38,162 nt of DNA from Lyngbya sp. CCAP 1446/10 (GCF_026130175.1 NZ_JAIGNI010000056.1:1-38162); one strand, 5' to 3'. Shown: positions 22,547 through 30,726, numbered from the stretch's first letter. Numbers and translations are program-made. The notes: a model not told the origin generated them from the letters alone.

Positions 22547-24574
22547 ATGAACAGAATTTTTTGGAATTTATTGCTAGTATCCCCGGCTATTCTGGGGCTA
22601 TCATCAGTTGTCAGTGCCAGTGCGATCGCCACCGAAGCGACCGCAACCGCTGAAGCCAACCAAGTAGCCACAGCTCAGTCATCTGAGTCAAAAATTGCAG
22701 AACCAGTTGCAGCAACCCCTGCTGCCCCAGAAAAGCTGGCTTTAAACAGCATCGCTCCGGCCTCGGCAGACGCCCAAAAACTGGCAGCAATCGCACCAGA
22801 AACCAGCGCCACAGCACTGCAAACAGCAGCGATTGATATCAATGCAGCAGCCCCCATCGCCCCCGCCACCACAGCGGCCGCGACCGAGCCCCTAGCTGCT
22901 GCCACCACAGCGGCCGCGACCGAGCCCCTAGCTGCTGCCACCACAGCCGAACCATCGCCCCAAGCCTCAGACTTGGCAGTGGAAAGCACCCCGGCAGCAA
23001 CCGCCAAAACTGAAGTGCCAGCAATTGCTAGCACCCCAGCCGCCAAGGTAGAAATTGCTCAGACAGCACCCGCAGGCATGGGTGGCCCGATCGTCCCAGC
23101 AGCACCCCAAGCCCTCCCCGCCGAACCATCTGGAGCCATGTCCCAAGTGACATCGGTCTCTCAACTTTCCGACGTGCGGCCGACAGACTGGGCATTCCAA
23201 GCCCTGCAATCCCTAGTCGAACGCTACGGTTGTATCGCAGGCTATCCCGACGGAACCTACCGCGGCAACCGCGCCCTGACTCGGTACGAATTTGCAGCCG
23301 GCGTCAACGCTTGCTTAGACCAAGTAACCAAGCTAATTAGCTCATCAACAGGTACCTTCGTCACCAAAGACGACTTAGCAATCCTGCAACGCCTGCAAGA
23401 AGAATTTGCAGCCGAACTGGCTACCCTGCGCGGACGAGTAGATGGCCTAGAAGCTCGCACCGCAGAACTCGAAGCCAACCAGTTCTCCACCACAACCAAA
23501 CTGGCAGGAGAAGCCGTTTTTCTCGCCAGCGACACCTTCGGAGATGGTGTTGGGCTGCGGGACGACAAAACTGTGACCAACCTCGGCTACCGAGTGCGGT
23601 TGAACTTCAACACCAGCTTCACGGGTAAAGACTTGCTCAGAACCCGCTTGCAAGCTAGAAACATCGCCAACTACGGTGCAGCAACTGCCACTGGTACGAA
23701 CATGGCTCGCGTCGCCATCGACGGCGAAGACGGCAGCCAATTCTCCCTCGATCAATTGTGGTATCGCTTTCCGGTAGGCAACGCTACAGTCTACTTCGGC
23801 CCGAAAGGACTGAGGCTCGATGACGTTGCTGAGCTTACTGCTCCCTTGGAAAGTAGTGGCAACGGTGCTCTCTCCAGATTTGGACGTTACAACCCAGCAG
23901 TGTTCCGCGGCCCCGAAGGAGCAGGTGCTGCTCTGAAATACAACTTGGGTCCCGTGAGAGCCACAGCAGCCTATCTTGCCTCCGACGGCGACGCTCCCGA
24001 CCCAGCCAACGGCCGGGGCATTGCCGACGGTTCTTTCAGCGCTTTGGGTCAGCTCAACTTAAATCTGAGCCAAGCATTTGACATTGGTGTTAGCTACAAC
24101 CACAAATACAATCGGGGAGGCGATGTTGGGATCATGGGCGGTACGGGCAGTGCCTTGGCTAACCGCCCCTTCGGTCAAGCATCGACTACATCCAATAACT
24201 ATGGGGTGCAAGTTAACTTCAAACCCAGCCGCCGCTTCCAGCTTGGCGGTTGGTACGGTTACACGAAGGCTCAGCAAGAACGGGGCGGCCACAATGACGC
24301 TACTGTTCAGAATGGTGCTGTTTTCTTGGCGCTGCCAGATTTTGGTAAGCCTGGGAACCTCCTCGGTTTGATCGCCGGCGTACCGCCAAAAGTTACTGAG
24401 AGCGATGTCGCCAGAGACCGCAACACCTCTTATCACTTAGAGGGTTTCTATCGCTTCCAAGTGAATGACTTTATTTCGGTGACACCGGGCGTTTACGTGA
24501 TTCTGAATCCCGAACAAAACAAACGCAATGACGATATCTGGGTAGGAGTCCTGCGGACAACCTTTAGTTTCTAA
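22547..24574 (+). CDS. SLH-domain OprB-type (iron uptake) porin
   Basis: This 675-aa outer-membrane porin has a signal peptide (about 1-28, ILGLSSVVSASAIA), a long Ala/Thr/Pro-rich linker (about 30-200), and an SLH domain (about 202-265; VRPTDWAFQALQSLVERYGC, YPDGTYRGNRALTRYEFAAG) that anchors to the cell-wall polymer. A coiled-coil segment (about 285-310, LRGRVDGLEARTAELE) precedes the OprB-like beta-barrel, which ends in a C-terminal Phe (RTTFSF), as outer-membrane barrels do. Related cyanobacterial proteins have been tied to inorganic-ion, especially iron, uptake. The ATG at 22547 is chosen, about ten bases after GAAGG; a GTG at 22538 is also open. The linker has a 36-bp exact duplication (22865-22936). 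Confidence 0.92.
   Translation: MNRIFWNLLLVSPAILGLSSVVSASAIATEATATAEANQVATAQSSESKIAEPVAATPAAPEKLALNSIAPASADAQKLAAIAPETSATALQTAAIDINAAAPIAPATTAAATEPLAAATTAAATEPLAAATTAEPSPQASDLAVESTPAATAKTEVPAIASTPAAKVEIAQTAPAGMGGPIVPAAPQALPAEPSGAMSQVTSVSQLSDVRPTDWAFQALQSLVERYGCIAGYPDGTYRGNRALTRYEFAAGVNACLDQVTKLISSSTGTFVTKDDLAILQRLQEEFAAELATLRGRVDGLEARTAELEANQFSTTTKLAGEAVFLASDTFGDGVGLRDDKTVTNLGYRVRLNFNTSFTGKDLLRTRLQARNIANYGAATATGTNMARVAIDGEDGSQFSLDQLWYRFPVGNATVYFGPKGLRLDDVAELTAPLESSGNGALSRFGRYNPAVFRGPEGAGAALKYNLGPVRATAAYLASDGDAPDPANGRGIADGSFSALGQLNLNLSQAFDIGVSYNHKYNRGGDVGIMGGTGSALANRPFGQASTTSNNYGVQVNFKPSRRFQLGGWYGYTKAQQERGGHNDATVQNGAVFLALPDFGKPGNLLGLIAGVPPKVTESDVARDRNTSYHLEGFYRFQVNDFISVTPGVYVILNPEQNKRNDDIWVGVLRTTFSF
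22865..22936. repeat. 36-bp tandem duplication in the porin linker
   Basis: Two identical 36-bp units (22865-22900 and 22901-22936) encode the 12-residue repeat ATTAAATEPLAA. The duplication keeps frame and lengthens the Ala/Thr/Pro linker between signal peptide and SLH domain. Confidence 0.9.
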
Positions 24575-24597
24575 GGTTTCCAGACATCTAGTTAGAG

Positions 24598-24632
24598 CTA
24601 AAAGCGGCAGTCACCTGCCGCTTTTAGTTTTT
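24598..24632 (+). terminator. Terminator of the porin gene
   Basis: CTAAAAGCGGCAG (24598-24610) and CTGCCGCTTTTAG (24615-24627) form a perfect 13-bp stem around TCAC, followed by TTTTT. Confidence 0.9.
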
Positions 24633-24654
24633 GGTTATGGGTCAAGACGCCTGG

Positions 24655-24895
24655 GTTCAGAAGACTCCGGCGGTTGAAACCGCGTCTATAAAAACAAAAC
24701 CTGCCTCCGCAGGTTGAAGAGTAAGTCTTGACACCACATTTATGGAGACAAAATCTACTCCAAGCGCGTGGGAATTCTTGATTTTCTTTAGTCCGCGGAG
24801 GCGGACTTCGTTTGTATAGAAGCGGTTTCAACCGTACGTCTGATCTTCGTTTTTGTAGAGGCGGTTTTCAACCGCCGTCTGATCTACAAACCAAT
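24655..24895. repeat. Dispersed CGGTTGAAACCGCG repeat, copy 2
   Basis: It carries AAGACTCCGGCGGTTGAAAC, CGCGTCTATA and CCTGCCTCCGCAGG like copies 1 and 3. Toward the end it has AGAAGCGGTTTCAACC and a GGCGGTT/AACCGCC hairpin (24860-24876). It fills the gap between the porin terminator and the FIST gene. Confidence 0.8.
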
Positions 24896-24933
24896 TTGAT
24901 CGGTCATCAGCCAACAGTCAACTGTCAACAAAA

Positions 24934-26187
24934 TTAGGAATTTTGCCGACAAATCCCGAATACGGATGTGTAGCCGTGCAGAAATGTGCTGCCGCCGACG
25001 GGGCCGATTTCGCCGTTGCAGAAAAAGCCGCTCAACGGGATGTTTTTGAGGTATCTGCCGAACAGTCGTGAGTCAAAATTCGATTGGCCATAAAGCCCTT
25101 CGCCGCGCCCCAGACAAGAGAACATCAAGGCACCGGCGCTGGATGTACCGCTGTACTCGGCCGCCCGCTGATGGCGATCGAGCAGCATTTCTAGGTCTTC
25201 TGCGGAGGTGCGCGCGTCCCGCAGGTGGAATTGGATGCGCTGTCCGGGACGGACTCGATCGCCGATCGCAATTGCCCCCACTTTTGGATCTACTCCCAAC
25301 AGATTGCGGATTAAAAAATCTCCCGGCTCTAATTTAAACTTGAATTCATCGCTGACTAAGCCGACAAATAACGAGTGCTGCGCTAATTCTTGGTCTGCTT
25401 GGCTCAAAGTTTGAACTAACTCTCGCAGGGCCTCTAAGGGCGATCGCTCGACACTCCTGGTGCCGATATCGTCGGTTTGTTCTTCGAGTTTGAGCACAAT
25501 ATTGCGCTCTCCTTCCGTCACCCGATAAGGATGCCCGATCGGTCTACAGCCTTGTGCAACGATCGTTTCCAAAACTATATTCCCGCTCAAAGCCACTCCC
25601 ACCGTCCCTTCTCGGTAAAGCTGATAGTCGCAAAACAGCGCCGCGCCCCTGCCCGCACCGTCCCCGCCGGCGAGTCCCCCTACCTTCGGCGCACCCGGAT
25701 ACGCATAATCTAGCCCTTGCAGCAAATCGTTAATTTTTGCCGAAAAAGGGTCGGCCAAGATGATAAACTGCGGTTCTTCGTCGGCTGGCACGCCCAACAA
25801 ATCCACCCAAGTATCCGGCGGACTGTCTAAGTCCGGTAGTTCTTCTGCACTGATGTGAAATGTTCTGACGTTTACTCCCGGTAAGCGGGCGAGACTCAGG
25901 CTGACTGCTGGAGAACCCTCTACTTCTTCGGTGAGCCCGCCCCGATTCGTGCCAATGACTCCTCCACCGCCACAGCCCAGAATCGCAGGCACTGGCAGTA
26001 ATTCTTCGAGTAAAGGCATCAGTCGAGAATACTCGCTGGCAAAGGCAGATGAGATAAAAATCAGCGCTAAATCGGCCGGGCCTTCTAATTCGCGATCGGC
26101 TTGTTCTACAACTTCTTTGAGGGCTGATTCCAAAGACGGACGGGTTGATAAGGCGCTGACCCATTGCATTTGGTTTTGCTTGTCCAT
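24934..26187 (-). CDS. FIST N and FIST C domain sensor protein
   Basis: This 417-aa protein has a FIST N domain (about 20-215) with the phrase VPAILGCGGGGVIGTNRGG and a FIST C domain (about 215-400) with the family's C-terminal SGTSSAGALMFSCLGRG and NIPLSGFFCNGEIGPVGG. FIST domains are small-ligand sensing modules (amino acids are suggested), often joined to or located near signalling proteins. It is a stand-alone FIST protein without an output domain, so it may act with a separate partner. No signal peptide is seen, so it is cytosolic. The ATG at 26187 is used; no clear ribosome site is present. Confidence 0.9.
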   Translation of the reverse strand: MDKQNQMQWVSALSTRPSLESALKEVVEQADRELEGPADLALIFISSAFASEYSRLMPLLEELLPVPAILGCGGGGVIGTNRGGLTEEVEGSPAVSLSLARLPGVNVRTFHISAEELPDLDSPPDTWVDLLGVPADEEPQFIILADPFSAKINDLLQGLDYAYPGAPKVGGLAGGDGAGRGAALFCDYQLYREGTVGVALSGNIVLETIVAQGCRPIGHPYRVTEGERNIVLKLEEQTDDIGTRSVERSPLEALRELVQTLSQADQELAQHSLFVGLVSDEFKFKLEPGDFLIRNLLGVDPKVGAIAIGDRVRPGQRIQFHLRDARTSAEDLEMLLDRHQRAAEYSGTSSAGALMFSCLGRGEGLYGQSNFDSRLFGRYLKNIPLSGFFCNGEIGPVGGSTFLHGYTSVFGICRQNS

Positions 26188-26649
26188 AAGGCGAACTTTT
26201 TTATAAAACTATGTCTTACATTAGGCTAACCGGAACTGGCCACTGGCGGGACGGTTTTCTGGGGCGATCGATTCCCTTCCCTGGCCGTTCTTGTGTTAAC
26301 ATAAGTTAACATGAGTCTCGAATCAATCTGTTGAGTGTTAAATGCTGTCTTCAGCGAAATCTTAAAAGATAAAGCTCAATACAGTTTGACACCACAACTT
26401 CCTGTAATGTTTTTATCAAAAGTCAGGTCGGCTCGACCTGCATTGATGCCTGTGGACTAGAATCCGCCGATCGGCTAAAGTAAAGCAGGAAGTAGAGACC
26501 GCTACTGCGATCGCAGTTATGGATGGTTTTTATCTGGGCTGCCACAGCAGCGCATCTCAAGCTAGTATTAGTTGAGGTCGCCAGAGCGAAACTGCAAGTC
26601 AAACACAAGCTAACATCCAAAAAGAAAACCTTTCTTAGTCAATAAGTTT
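26188..26649. other. Long upstream region of cp12
   Basis: The 462-bp gap between the divergent FIST gene and cp12 holds no ORF. It contains TTGACA at 26386-26391 (no good -10 at normal spacing) and the conserved leader element at 26435-26541. Confidence 0.6.
26435..26541 (+). promoter_or_regulatory. Structured leader element of cp12 (copy B)
   Basis: It shares with copy A the ordered blocks GACCTG (26435-26440), GATGCCTG, TAGAA, AAGC-GG-AA, CTACTG-GA and TATGGAT (26518-26524). At the positions of the copy A hairpins it has different sequences that still pair: GCC/GGC (26466-26475) and ACTGC/GCAGT (26504-26517). The block order and spacing with changed but pairing stems suggests selection for an RNA structure. 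It ends 109 nt before the cp12 ATG. Confidence 0.55.
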
Positions 26650-26886
26650 ATGACAACAACACCCGCGGGCAACATCGAAGAAAAAATTGAAGAAGAACTA
26701 GAAAGCGCTCGTACCGTCTGTGACATCAAGGGCGCAACTTCCGGGGAATGCGCTGCGGCGTGGGACGCAGTTGAAGAACTGCAAGCTGAAGCTTCCCACC
26801 AAAAGCAAGTCAAACCTAAAAATTCTTTTGAAAAGTATTGCGACGACAATCCTGACGCTGCTGAGTGCCGCATCTACGACGAATAA
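26650..26886 (+). CDS. cp12: Calvin-cycle regulator CP12
   Basis: This 78-aa intrinsically disordered protein links GAPDH and phosphoribulokinase into an inactive complex in the dark. Both redox Cys pairs are present: Cys24/Cys34 around CDIKGATSGEC and Cys64/Cys73 in YCDDNPDAAEC. The central signature AAAWDAVEELQAE (about 35-47) and the GAPDH-binding C-terminus ECRIYDE are intact. In the light, thioredoxin-reduced Cys release the enzymes. It is preceded by the shared leader element and followed by a strong terminator, so it forms a single-gene unit. There is no Shine-Dalgarno sequence in the 10 bases before the ATG. Confidence 0.97.
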   Translation: MTTTPAGNIEEKIEEELESARTVCDIKGATSGECAAAWDAVEELQAEASHQKQVKPKNSFEKYCDDNPDAAECRIYDE

Positions 26887-26914
26887 GCGAGGAATTTAGC
26901 TCCTTGTCTTCCCT

Positions 26915-26950
26915 CCCGCGCCGAAATTTAGCTTTTGGCGCGGGATTCTT
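26915..26950 (+). terminator. Terminator of cp12
   Basis: CCCGCGCC (26915-26922) and GGCGCGGG (26937-26944) form an 8-bp GC stem, followed by ATTCTTTC, 28 bases after the cp12 stop. Confidence 0.85.
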
Positions 26951-26977
26951 TCATCGGTTTATAAATTACCTTGTCAA

Positions 26978-27150
26978 GAAGACCGGGCGGTTGAAACCGC
27001 GTCTACACAGACAAAACCCACTCCAAGCGGGTTGAAGAACCGATGTTTGAAATTAAGTTGTTTTCTTTACACCGCGTCGGCGGACTACCCTTCCCGAAGG
27101 CTAACGCCTACGTTTGACAAGAAGCGGTTTCAACCGCCGTCTTATCTTCT
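26978..27150. repeat. Dispersed CGGTTGAAACCGCG repeat, copy 3
   Basis: The block GGGCGGTTGAAACCGCG then CTACACAGACAAAACC matches copies 1 and 2, and AAGCGGTTTCAACCGCCGTC near 27122 closes the element. The middle part contains CTTCCCGAAGG, another palindrome. No gene is seen between 26887 and 27204. Confidence 0.8.
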
Positions 27151-27204
27151 TGAGCGCTTTTGTAGTAGAATCTGTCACAAATAAGTGAGTATATTTTCCC
27201 CAAT

Positions 27205-27825
27205 ATGTTGAGTCTTTTATTAGCAGCCACCGGGCCTTGGTTTCAACCGCTTGTCTGGATGGATTACCGCTTGTCAGTGTTATTAACAATTTCGATCCCG
27301 CTGGTAGTGCTGATTTGGGCTGTTTTTGCAAAGGCTGATGCGATCGCCCGTTTGTTGATGATTTATTGGCGAGTGGCGAGTTTGCTGGCAATTACACTTT
27401 ACCTGATGATGGCTGCGATGCCTCTGAGCTTTGTGTCGTCAGTGATGGGTAGGGCTTTGATTCCTGCTTGTCTATGGTTTTGGCAGGATTTAAACGAGGA
27501 AATTGCCGATCGCCCCCAGTCGTCTTTAAAACTGGCCTTTACAGCTTGGCGGTGGGCGATTACTGTTTACAGCGGTTTGGGCGCTCTAGTTCAAATTCCC
27601 TTCTTAACCTGTGCCTTTAAATCCCAAAGTCAGGTAATTGACGAACCTTTCTGCCGCATTTGGTTAGATCCACCTTGGCTGTACAAAGAGATGTTTCACG
27701 GTAGGGCAAACCCTCAATTTTTGGGATTGTTGGGTCTGACAGGTTTAGCAATTTATGTGGTTTACTTGTCATACTTTGTGGTAATTAGATTGGGGAAACA
27801 GGGGAGGTCAGCTACCGGAAATTAA
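27205..27825 (+). CDS. DUF3177 integral membrane protein
   Basis: This 206-aa protein has about five hydrophobic helices (for example LSVLLTISIPLVVLIWAVF near 25-42, WRVASLLAITLYLMMAAMPL near 58-76, and LGLLGLTGLAIYVVYLSYFV near 173-193). It matches the cyanobacterial DUF3177 family by its opening (LSLLLAATGPWFQPLVWMDY) and length. The function is unknown. It could sit in the plasma or thylakoid membrane. The HD-domain gene follows on the same strand after about 120 bp, so co-transcription is possible. No Shine-Dalgarno is visible. Confidence 0.85.
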   Translation: MLSLLLAATGPWFQPLVWMDYRLSVLLTISIPLVVLIWAVFAKADAIARLLMIYWRVASLLAITLYLMMAAMPLSFVSSVMGRALIPACLWFWQDLNEEIADRPQSSLKLAFTAWRWAITVYSGLGALVQIPFLTCAFKSQSQVIDEPFCRIWLDPPWLYKEMFHGRANPQFLGLLGLTGLAIYVVYLSYFVVIRLGKQGRSATGN

Positions 27826-27946
27826 GTGGATTTTAAGTAAGTATTTGCCTCCTAAATTTCAGCGAAAGTCTTCAACAAAAAACTTAGAAACCAAAAAAAT
27901 CGGGGCACATCTACGAAAAGATCCAACTAACAAGAGGATAGCTGAC

Positions 27947-29410
27947 GTGACAGTAATGTTATTGGAAAAGACTGTGATTGATAGCAAAGAAGCATACTTA
28001 GAATGCTTAGAAAAGCTGATTTGGGCGACGGATTGCCTAAACGTAAAAGTCGAACCAACTGAACTCGCTCGGATTGCCGAACTGATAGTTGAGCCGATGA
28101 CCGGGCCCTGGCGGTTTTTTCACACTCCCGAACATATTTTTGAGGTGGGAGGAAATGAAGATGCGATCGAGGTTTTGGCAGCTTTATTTCACGATATCGT
28201 CTACGTGCAAGTCGATCGCAGCATTAACTTTAACGTCAGCTACTACATCACTCCTGTTACCAAAGAGGTTAACAAACAGCTACAGATTCGCGATCGATCT
28301 GAACTGTCTGCTGATGCTACATTCGAGATCGTAATGCTGGTATTCGGTTTTGTACCCGGAGAAGTGCTCAATCCCTTCGCCGGACAAAACGAATTTCTCA
28401 GCGCTGTGGTGGCGGCAAAAGCTCTCGAACCATTTCTCAAACGCGAGCAATTGCTTCAAATTGCAGGCTGCATTGAAGCCACAATCCCGTTTCGCGCCGC
28501 CGAGTCGGGAATCACAGCAAGCCAGCGCCTTTATCACCGCTTGCAAGCAATAACTAACCTGTTTAACCTCAGTTTGACTGACGAGGAAATGCGGGAAACT
28601 GTGAAAAAAGCTGTGCGAATTGCTAACCGGGATGTGATCAGTTTTGCTTACCAGAGTTCAGCCATTTTTTTGGCAAATACCTGGAATTTACTGCCGGAAA
28701 CTAATCACAATCTCACCTGCTGCGGTTTTTACACGGTTCGCGACTACCGAATTGCTTTGCAGAAGATGGAGGGTTTTCTGAGTTATCTCAAGCCAGAGGT
28801 GATTTTCCGGCAGTTTGAGGGATATCCAGACGATCGCACATATCAACGCTGGGAAACTACCGCTAAGTACAATCTCCAAATTGCCCAGCTTTATCTGGGA
28901 TGCAAACTGGCTGCTATCGCCCTGCTGGAAGCCCTTTCTTCGGGTTTGGGACTCGATGTTTCTCTGGTGATGATGATGGGAGAACTTCCAGATAGAGCCG
29001 CTGGAGGCATCCGTCTGGAAAGCTTTTTTCCAGAAACAGATAAACCTCACCAACCTCAAACTGCTTTAGAAACGGAAGTATTGAATTTATTAGAAAATGG
29101 GCGGGCGAAAAGCAGTTATAATACCGATTTGGAAAACTCGCCCCTCACAACATTTATCGTCAAAATTGTGGGTTTTGACGAAATGCGCTATCAGTGCGAT
29201 CGGGCTAAGGAGTTTTTTCGGGAAAATTTGGCAGCCGATAACTTTATTTCCGACTTTAACCCAAGAGTTACAGAAATTGTCGTTGACTCAATTCTCAAGT
29301 TGTTTGAAAGCCGCAAATCTACGATCTACCGATACTACGATATCACTTCTGAGTTAAAGTCCAAACCCCAGACCAATTTTCCGGTACGCCCTTCTCAATC
29401 AAATGGTTGA
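27947..29410 (+). CDS. HD-superfamily predicted metal-dependent phosphohydrolase
   Basis: This 487-aa protein has an N-terminal HD-type region: His59 and His63 in WRFFHTPEHIFEV and His82-Asp83 in ALFHDIVYVQVD. The pattern resembles the COG4339 family (YHTxEHI...FHDxVYD). The HD residues should hold one or two metal ions; known HD enzymes cut phosphomono- or diesters. The remaining 350 residues are helical and not recognised, so it is much longer than COG4339. The GTG at 27947 is preferred because AGAGGA (27932-27937) is nine bases upstream; ATG 27956 and TTG 27845 are alternatives. A cyclase remnant follows on the opposite strand, so a role in cyclic-nucleotide turnover is conceivable but unproven. 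Confidence 0.7.
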   Translation: MTVMLLEKTVIDSKEAYLECLEKLIWATDCLNVKVEPTELARIAELIVEPMTGPWRFFHTPEHIFEVGGNEDAIEVLAALFHDIVYVQVDRSINFNVSYYITPVTKEVNKQLQIRDRSELSADATFEIVMLVFGFVPGEVLNPFAGQNEFLSAVVAAKALEPFLKREQLLQIAGCIEATIPFRAAESGITASQRLYHRLQAITNLFNLSLTDEEMRETVKKAVRIANRDVISFAYQSSAIFLANTWNLLPETNHNLTCCGFYTVRDYRIALQKMEGFLSYLKPEVIFRQFEGYPDDRTYQRWETTAKYNLQIAQLYLGCKLAAIALLEALSSGLGLDVSLVMMMGELPDRAAGGIRLESFFPETDKPHQPQTALETEVLNLLENGRAKSSYNTDLENSPLTTFIVKIVGFDEMRYQCDRAKEFFRENLAADNFISDFNPRVTEIVVDSILKLFESRKSTIYRYYDITSELKSKPQTNFPVRPSQSNG

Positions 29411-29450
29411 CATTATCTAAAACTTTCTCGGAAATTATCAAAGATACGAC

Positions 29451-29705
29451 CTATAACTTAGTGAGACTTTCCAGACGAGAAGCTAAATTCACATTATCCG
29501 AAAAAGCATCTCCCTGCATTCTCTCCGCTTCCCCAACTATGCCCACCATCATGTGTCCGAAATGCACTCCTACGCCGACTTGAATCGGTTGATATCCGGC
29601 GAAGGATGTTTGTAGTTGAGATGCCATGCTGGTAAAGGATTTGGCTAGCTGGCCTACTTCGTCGGTGCGATCGACATCGCTCTCTAATATAGCGGTTCTC
29701 AAGCG
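29451..29705 (-). pseudogene. Remnant of a HAMP-adenylate cyclase receptor
   Basis: The fragment of about 84 residues joins the end of a HAMP domain (VDRTDEVGQLAKSFTSMASQ, close to the HAMPs of the two large receptors downstream) directly to the C-terminal part of a class III cyclase (QVGVGVHFGHMMVGIVGEAE, then DNVNLASRLESLTK). In intact paralogues about 550 residues with kinase, receiver and half the cyclase lie between. It stops at TAA where the paralogues continue, and no ATG or ribosome site is present (the frame enters from repeats at 29706). It is therefore a deletion remnant of a third receptor. Where the paralogues have Thr in STVIxDAVN, this one has Asp (GDAFSDNVN). Confidence 0.75.
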
Positions 29706-30076
29706 TGGTGAGGTATGCCCTATGCCCTATGCCCACGGAAGCCTATGCCCTATTCCGAAAGCGTACCTGATCTTTCTGAGAAAGGCTATACCTTATGCTA
29801 TAAATCTATGCTACACAATTATTCCCTGAAGCTTTACATAATTAAGTTCGGCCTCCTAGAATGTCTAATTGAGTCAACTCTCAACCCTCAACTCTCAACA
29901 TCCATCTGTTACATCCGTTCAATCCATTGTGGAAATTCCTTTCTTCTGTCACTCATTTAAGCTACCCCAGATAAGTGTCACTAAAAAAAGCGACTGTTAA
30001 AGCACTTTCCTCCACAGCTACAACTGGGGAATAGCAAGTTCAAACAACTCGCAAACCACTAATCCCCAATCAAACC
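29706..30076. other. Gap with CTATGCC repeats
   Basis: ATGCCCTATGCCCTATGCCC-type units sit at 29714-29755, followed by AT-rich sequence with CAACTCTCAACC repeats near 29875-29900. No supportable gene is seen. It separates the cyclase remnant from the peptidoglycan-binding mini-genes. Confidence 0.7.
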
Positions 30077-30355
30077 ATGCAAACCACAAACGAAATTCAA
30101 GCTCAATTACCTATGTGCTCTTCCTTGCCCACACTGGAACGAAATCATAGCAGCGCTTCCAATAAAGACGTGCGCTATCTCCAACAATCCTTACTAAAAA
30201 AAGGATATCCCGTAGCAACTGATGGATTCTTCGGCGCCAAAACCGAACAAGCAGTCATCAACTTTCAAAAGAAAAATAAAATTACTGTTGATGGTATTGT
30301 CGGCCAGCAAACTTGGAATAAATTAGGCGCTTGCGTTACCGAACCTCCTTGTTAA
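30077..30355 (+). CDS. Single-domain peptidoglycan-binding protein (copy 1)
   Basis: This 92-aa protein is almost only one PG_binding_1 domain (about residues 30-85): DVRYLQQSLLKKGYPVATDG, FFGAKTEQAVINFQKKN, and the signature VDGIVGQQTWNKLG. These domains bind peptidoglycan and are normally attached to hydrolases; here no enzyme domain and no signal peptide are present. The N-terminus MQTTNEIQAQLPMC and the C-terminal Cys-rich tail are shared in outline with the next gene. The ATG lies in the context AATCAAACC, identical before the next gene, without a ribosome site. Confidence 0.85.
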   Translation: MQTTNEIQAQLPMCSSLPTLERNHSSASNKDVRYLQQSLLKKGYPVATDGFFGAKTEQAVINFQKKNKITVDGIVGQQTWNKLGACVTEPPC

Positions 30356-30425
30356 ATCACTGCCAACATTTTCCCGCACTTCTCTGTCGATCGCAACTTG
30401 CAAACAATAAATAGATAATCAAACC

Positions 30426-30698
30426 ATGCAAACCACAAACGCAACTCGCATTGAATTACCTTCCTGCCGTTATTTTCCCCTACTCCAACGCAAAGATGCC
30501 ACCATTCAAAATGAGGATGTCCGCTACCTCCAACGACTTTTAAATGTCAGTGGAGCTTCCCTAAATACTGATGGATCGTTCGGCCCGAAAACCCAACAAG
30601 CACTCATCAGTTTTCAGCAGCAAAAACAAATCGCTGCTGATGGCATTGTCGGCCCCAAAACTTGGAATAAATTGGGCGTTTGTACAACTGTATTTTAA
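30426..30698 (+). CDS. Single-domain peptidoglycan-binding protein (copy 2)
   Basis: This 90-aa tandem paralogue of the preceding gene has the same layout and the same starting residues MQTTN. The PG_binding_1 domain runs DVRYLQRLLNVSGASLNTDG, FGPKTQQALISFQQQK, then ADGIVGPKTWNKLG. The upstream AATCAAACC and the first codons are nearly identical to copy 1, which shows a local duplication including the start region. Sequence between the marker motifs has diverged well beyond silent changes, so the duplication is not recent. Possible roles are cell-wall binding or use as a decoy for wall enzymes; there is no direct evidence. A terminator follows. Confidence 0.85.
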   Translation: MQTTNATRIELPSCRYFPLLQRKDATIQNEDVRYLQRLLNVSGASLNTDGSFGPKTQQALISFQQQKQIAADGIVGPKTWNKLGVCTTVF

Positions 30699-30726
30699 AG
30701 TTTGTACTACCATATCTTAAACAGAG

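Noticed and set aside
22675..23046. Minus-strand ORF of Ala/Val repeats
   Set aside because: It is antisense to the Ala/Thr/Pro-rich linker of the porin. Low-complexity GC-rich DNA keeps several frames open.
26386..26410. TTGACA as a -35 box of a cp12 promoter
   Set aside because: The nearest -10-like TAATGT is only 13 bp away, so the spacing is wrong. It was left as an unsupported hint.
26482..26500. Glutamine riboswitch (glnA or downstream-peptide class) because of GGAAGTAG in the cp12 leader
   Set aside because: The flanking conserved parts of that class (the GTTCA stem with CCGAAGGAACGC) are absent, and the porin copy has GGAACTAA instead.
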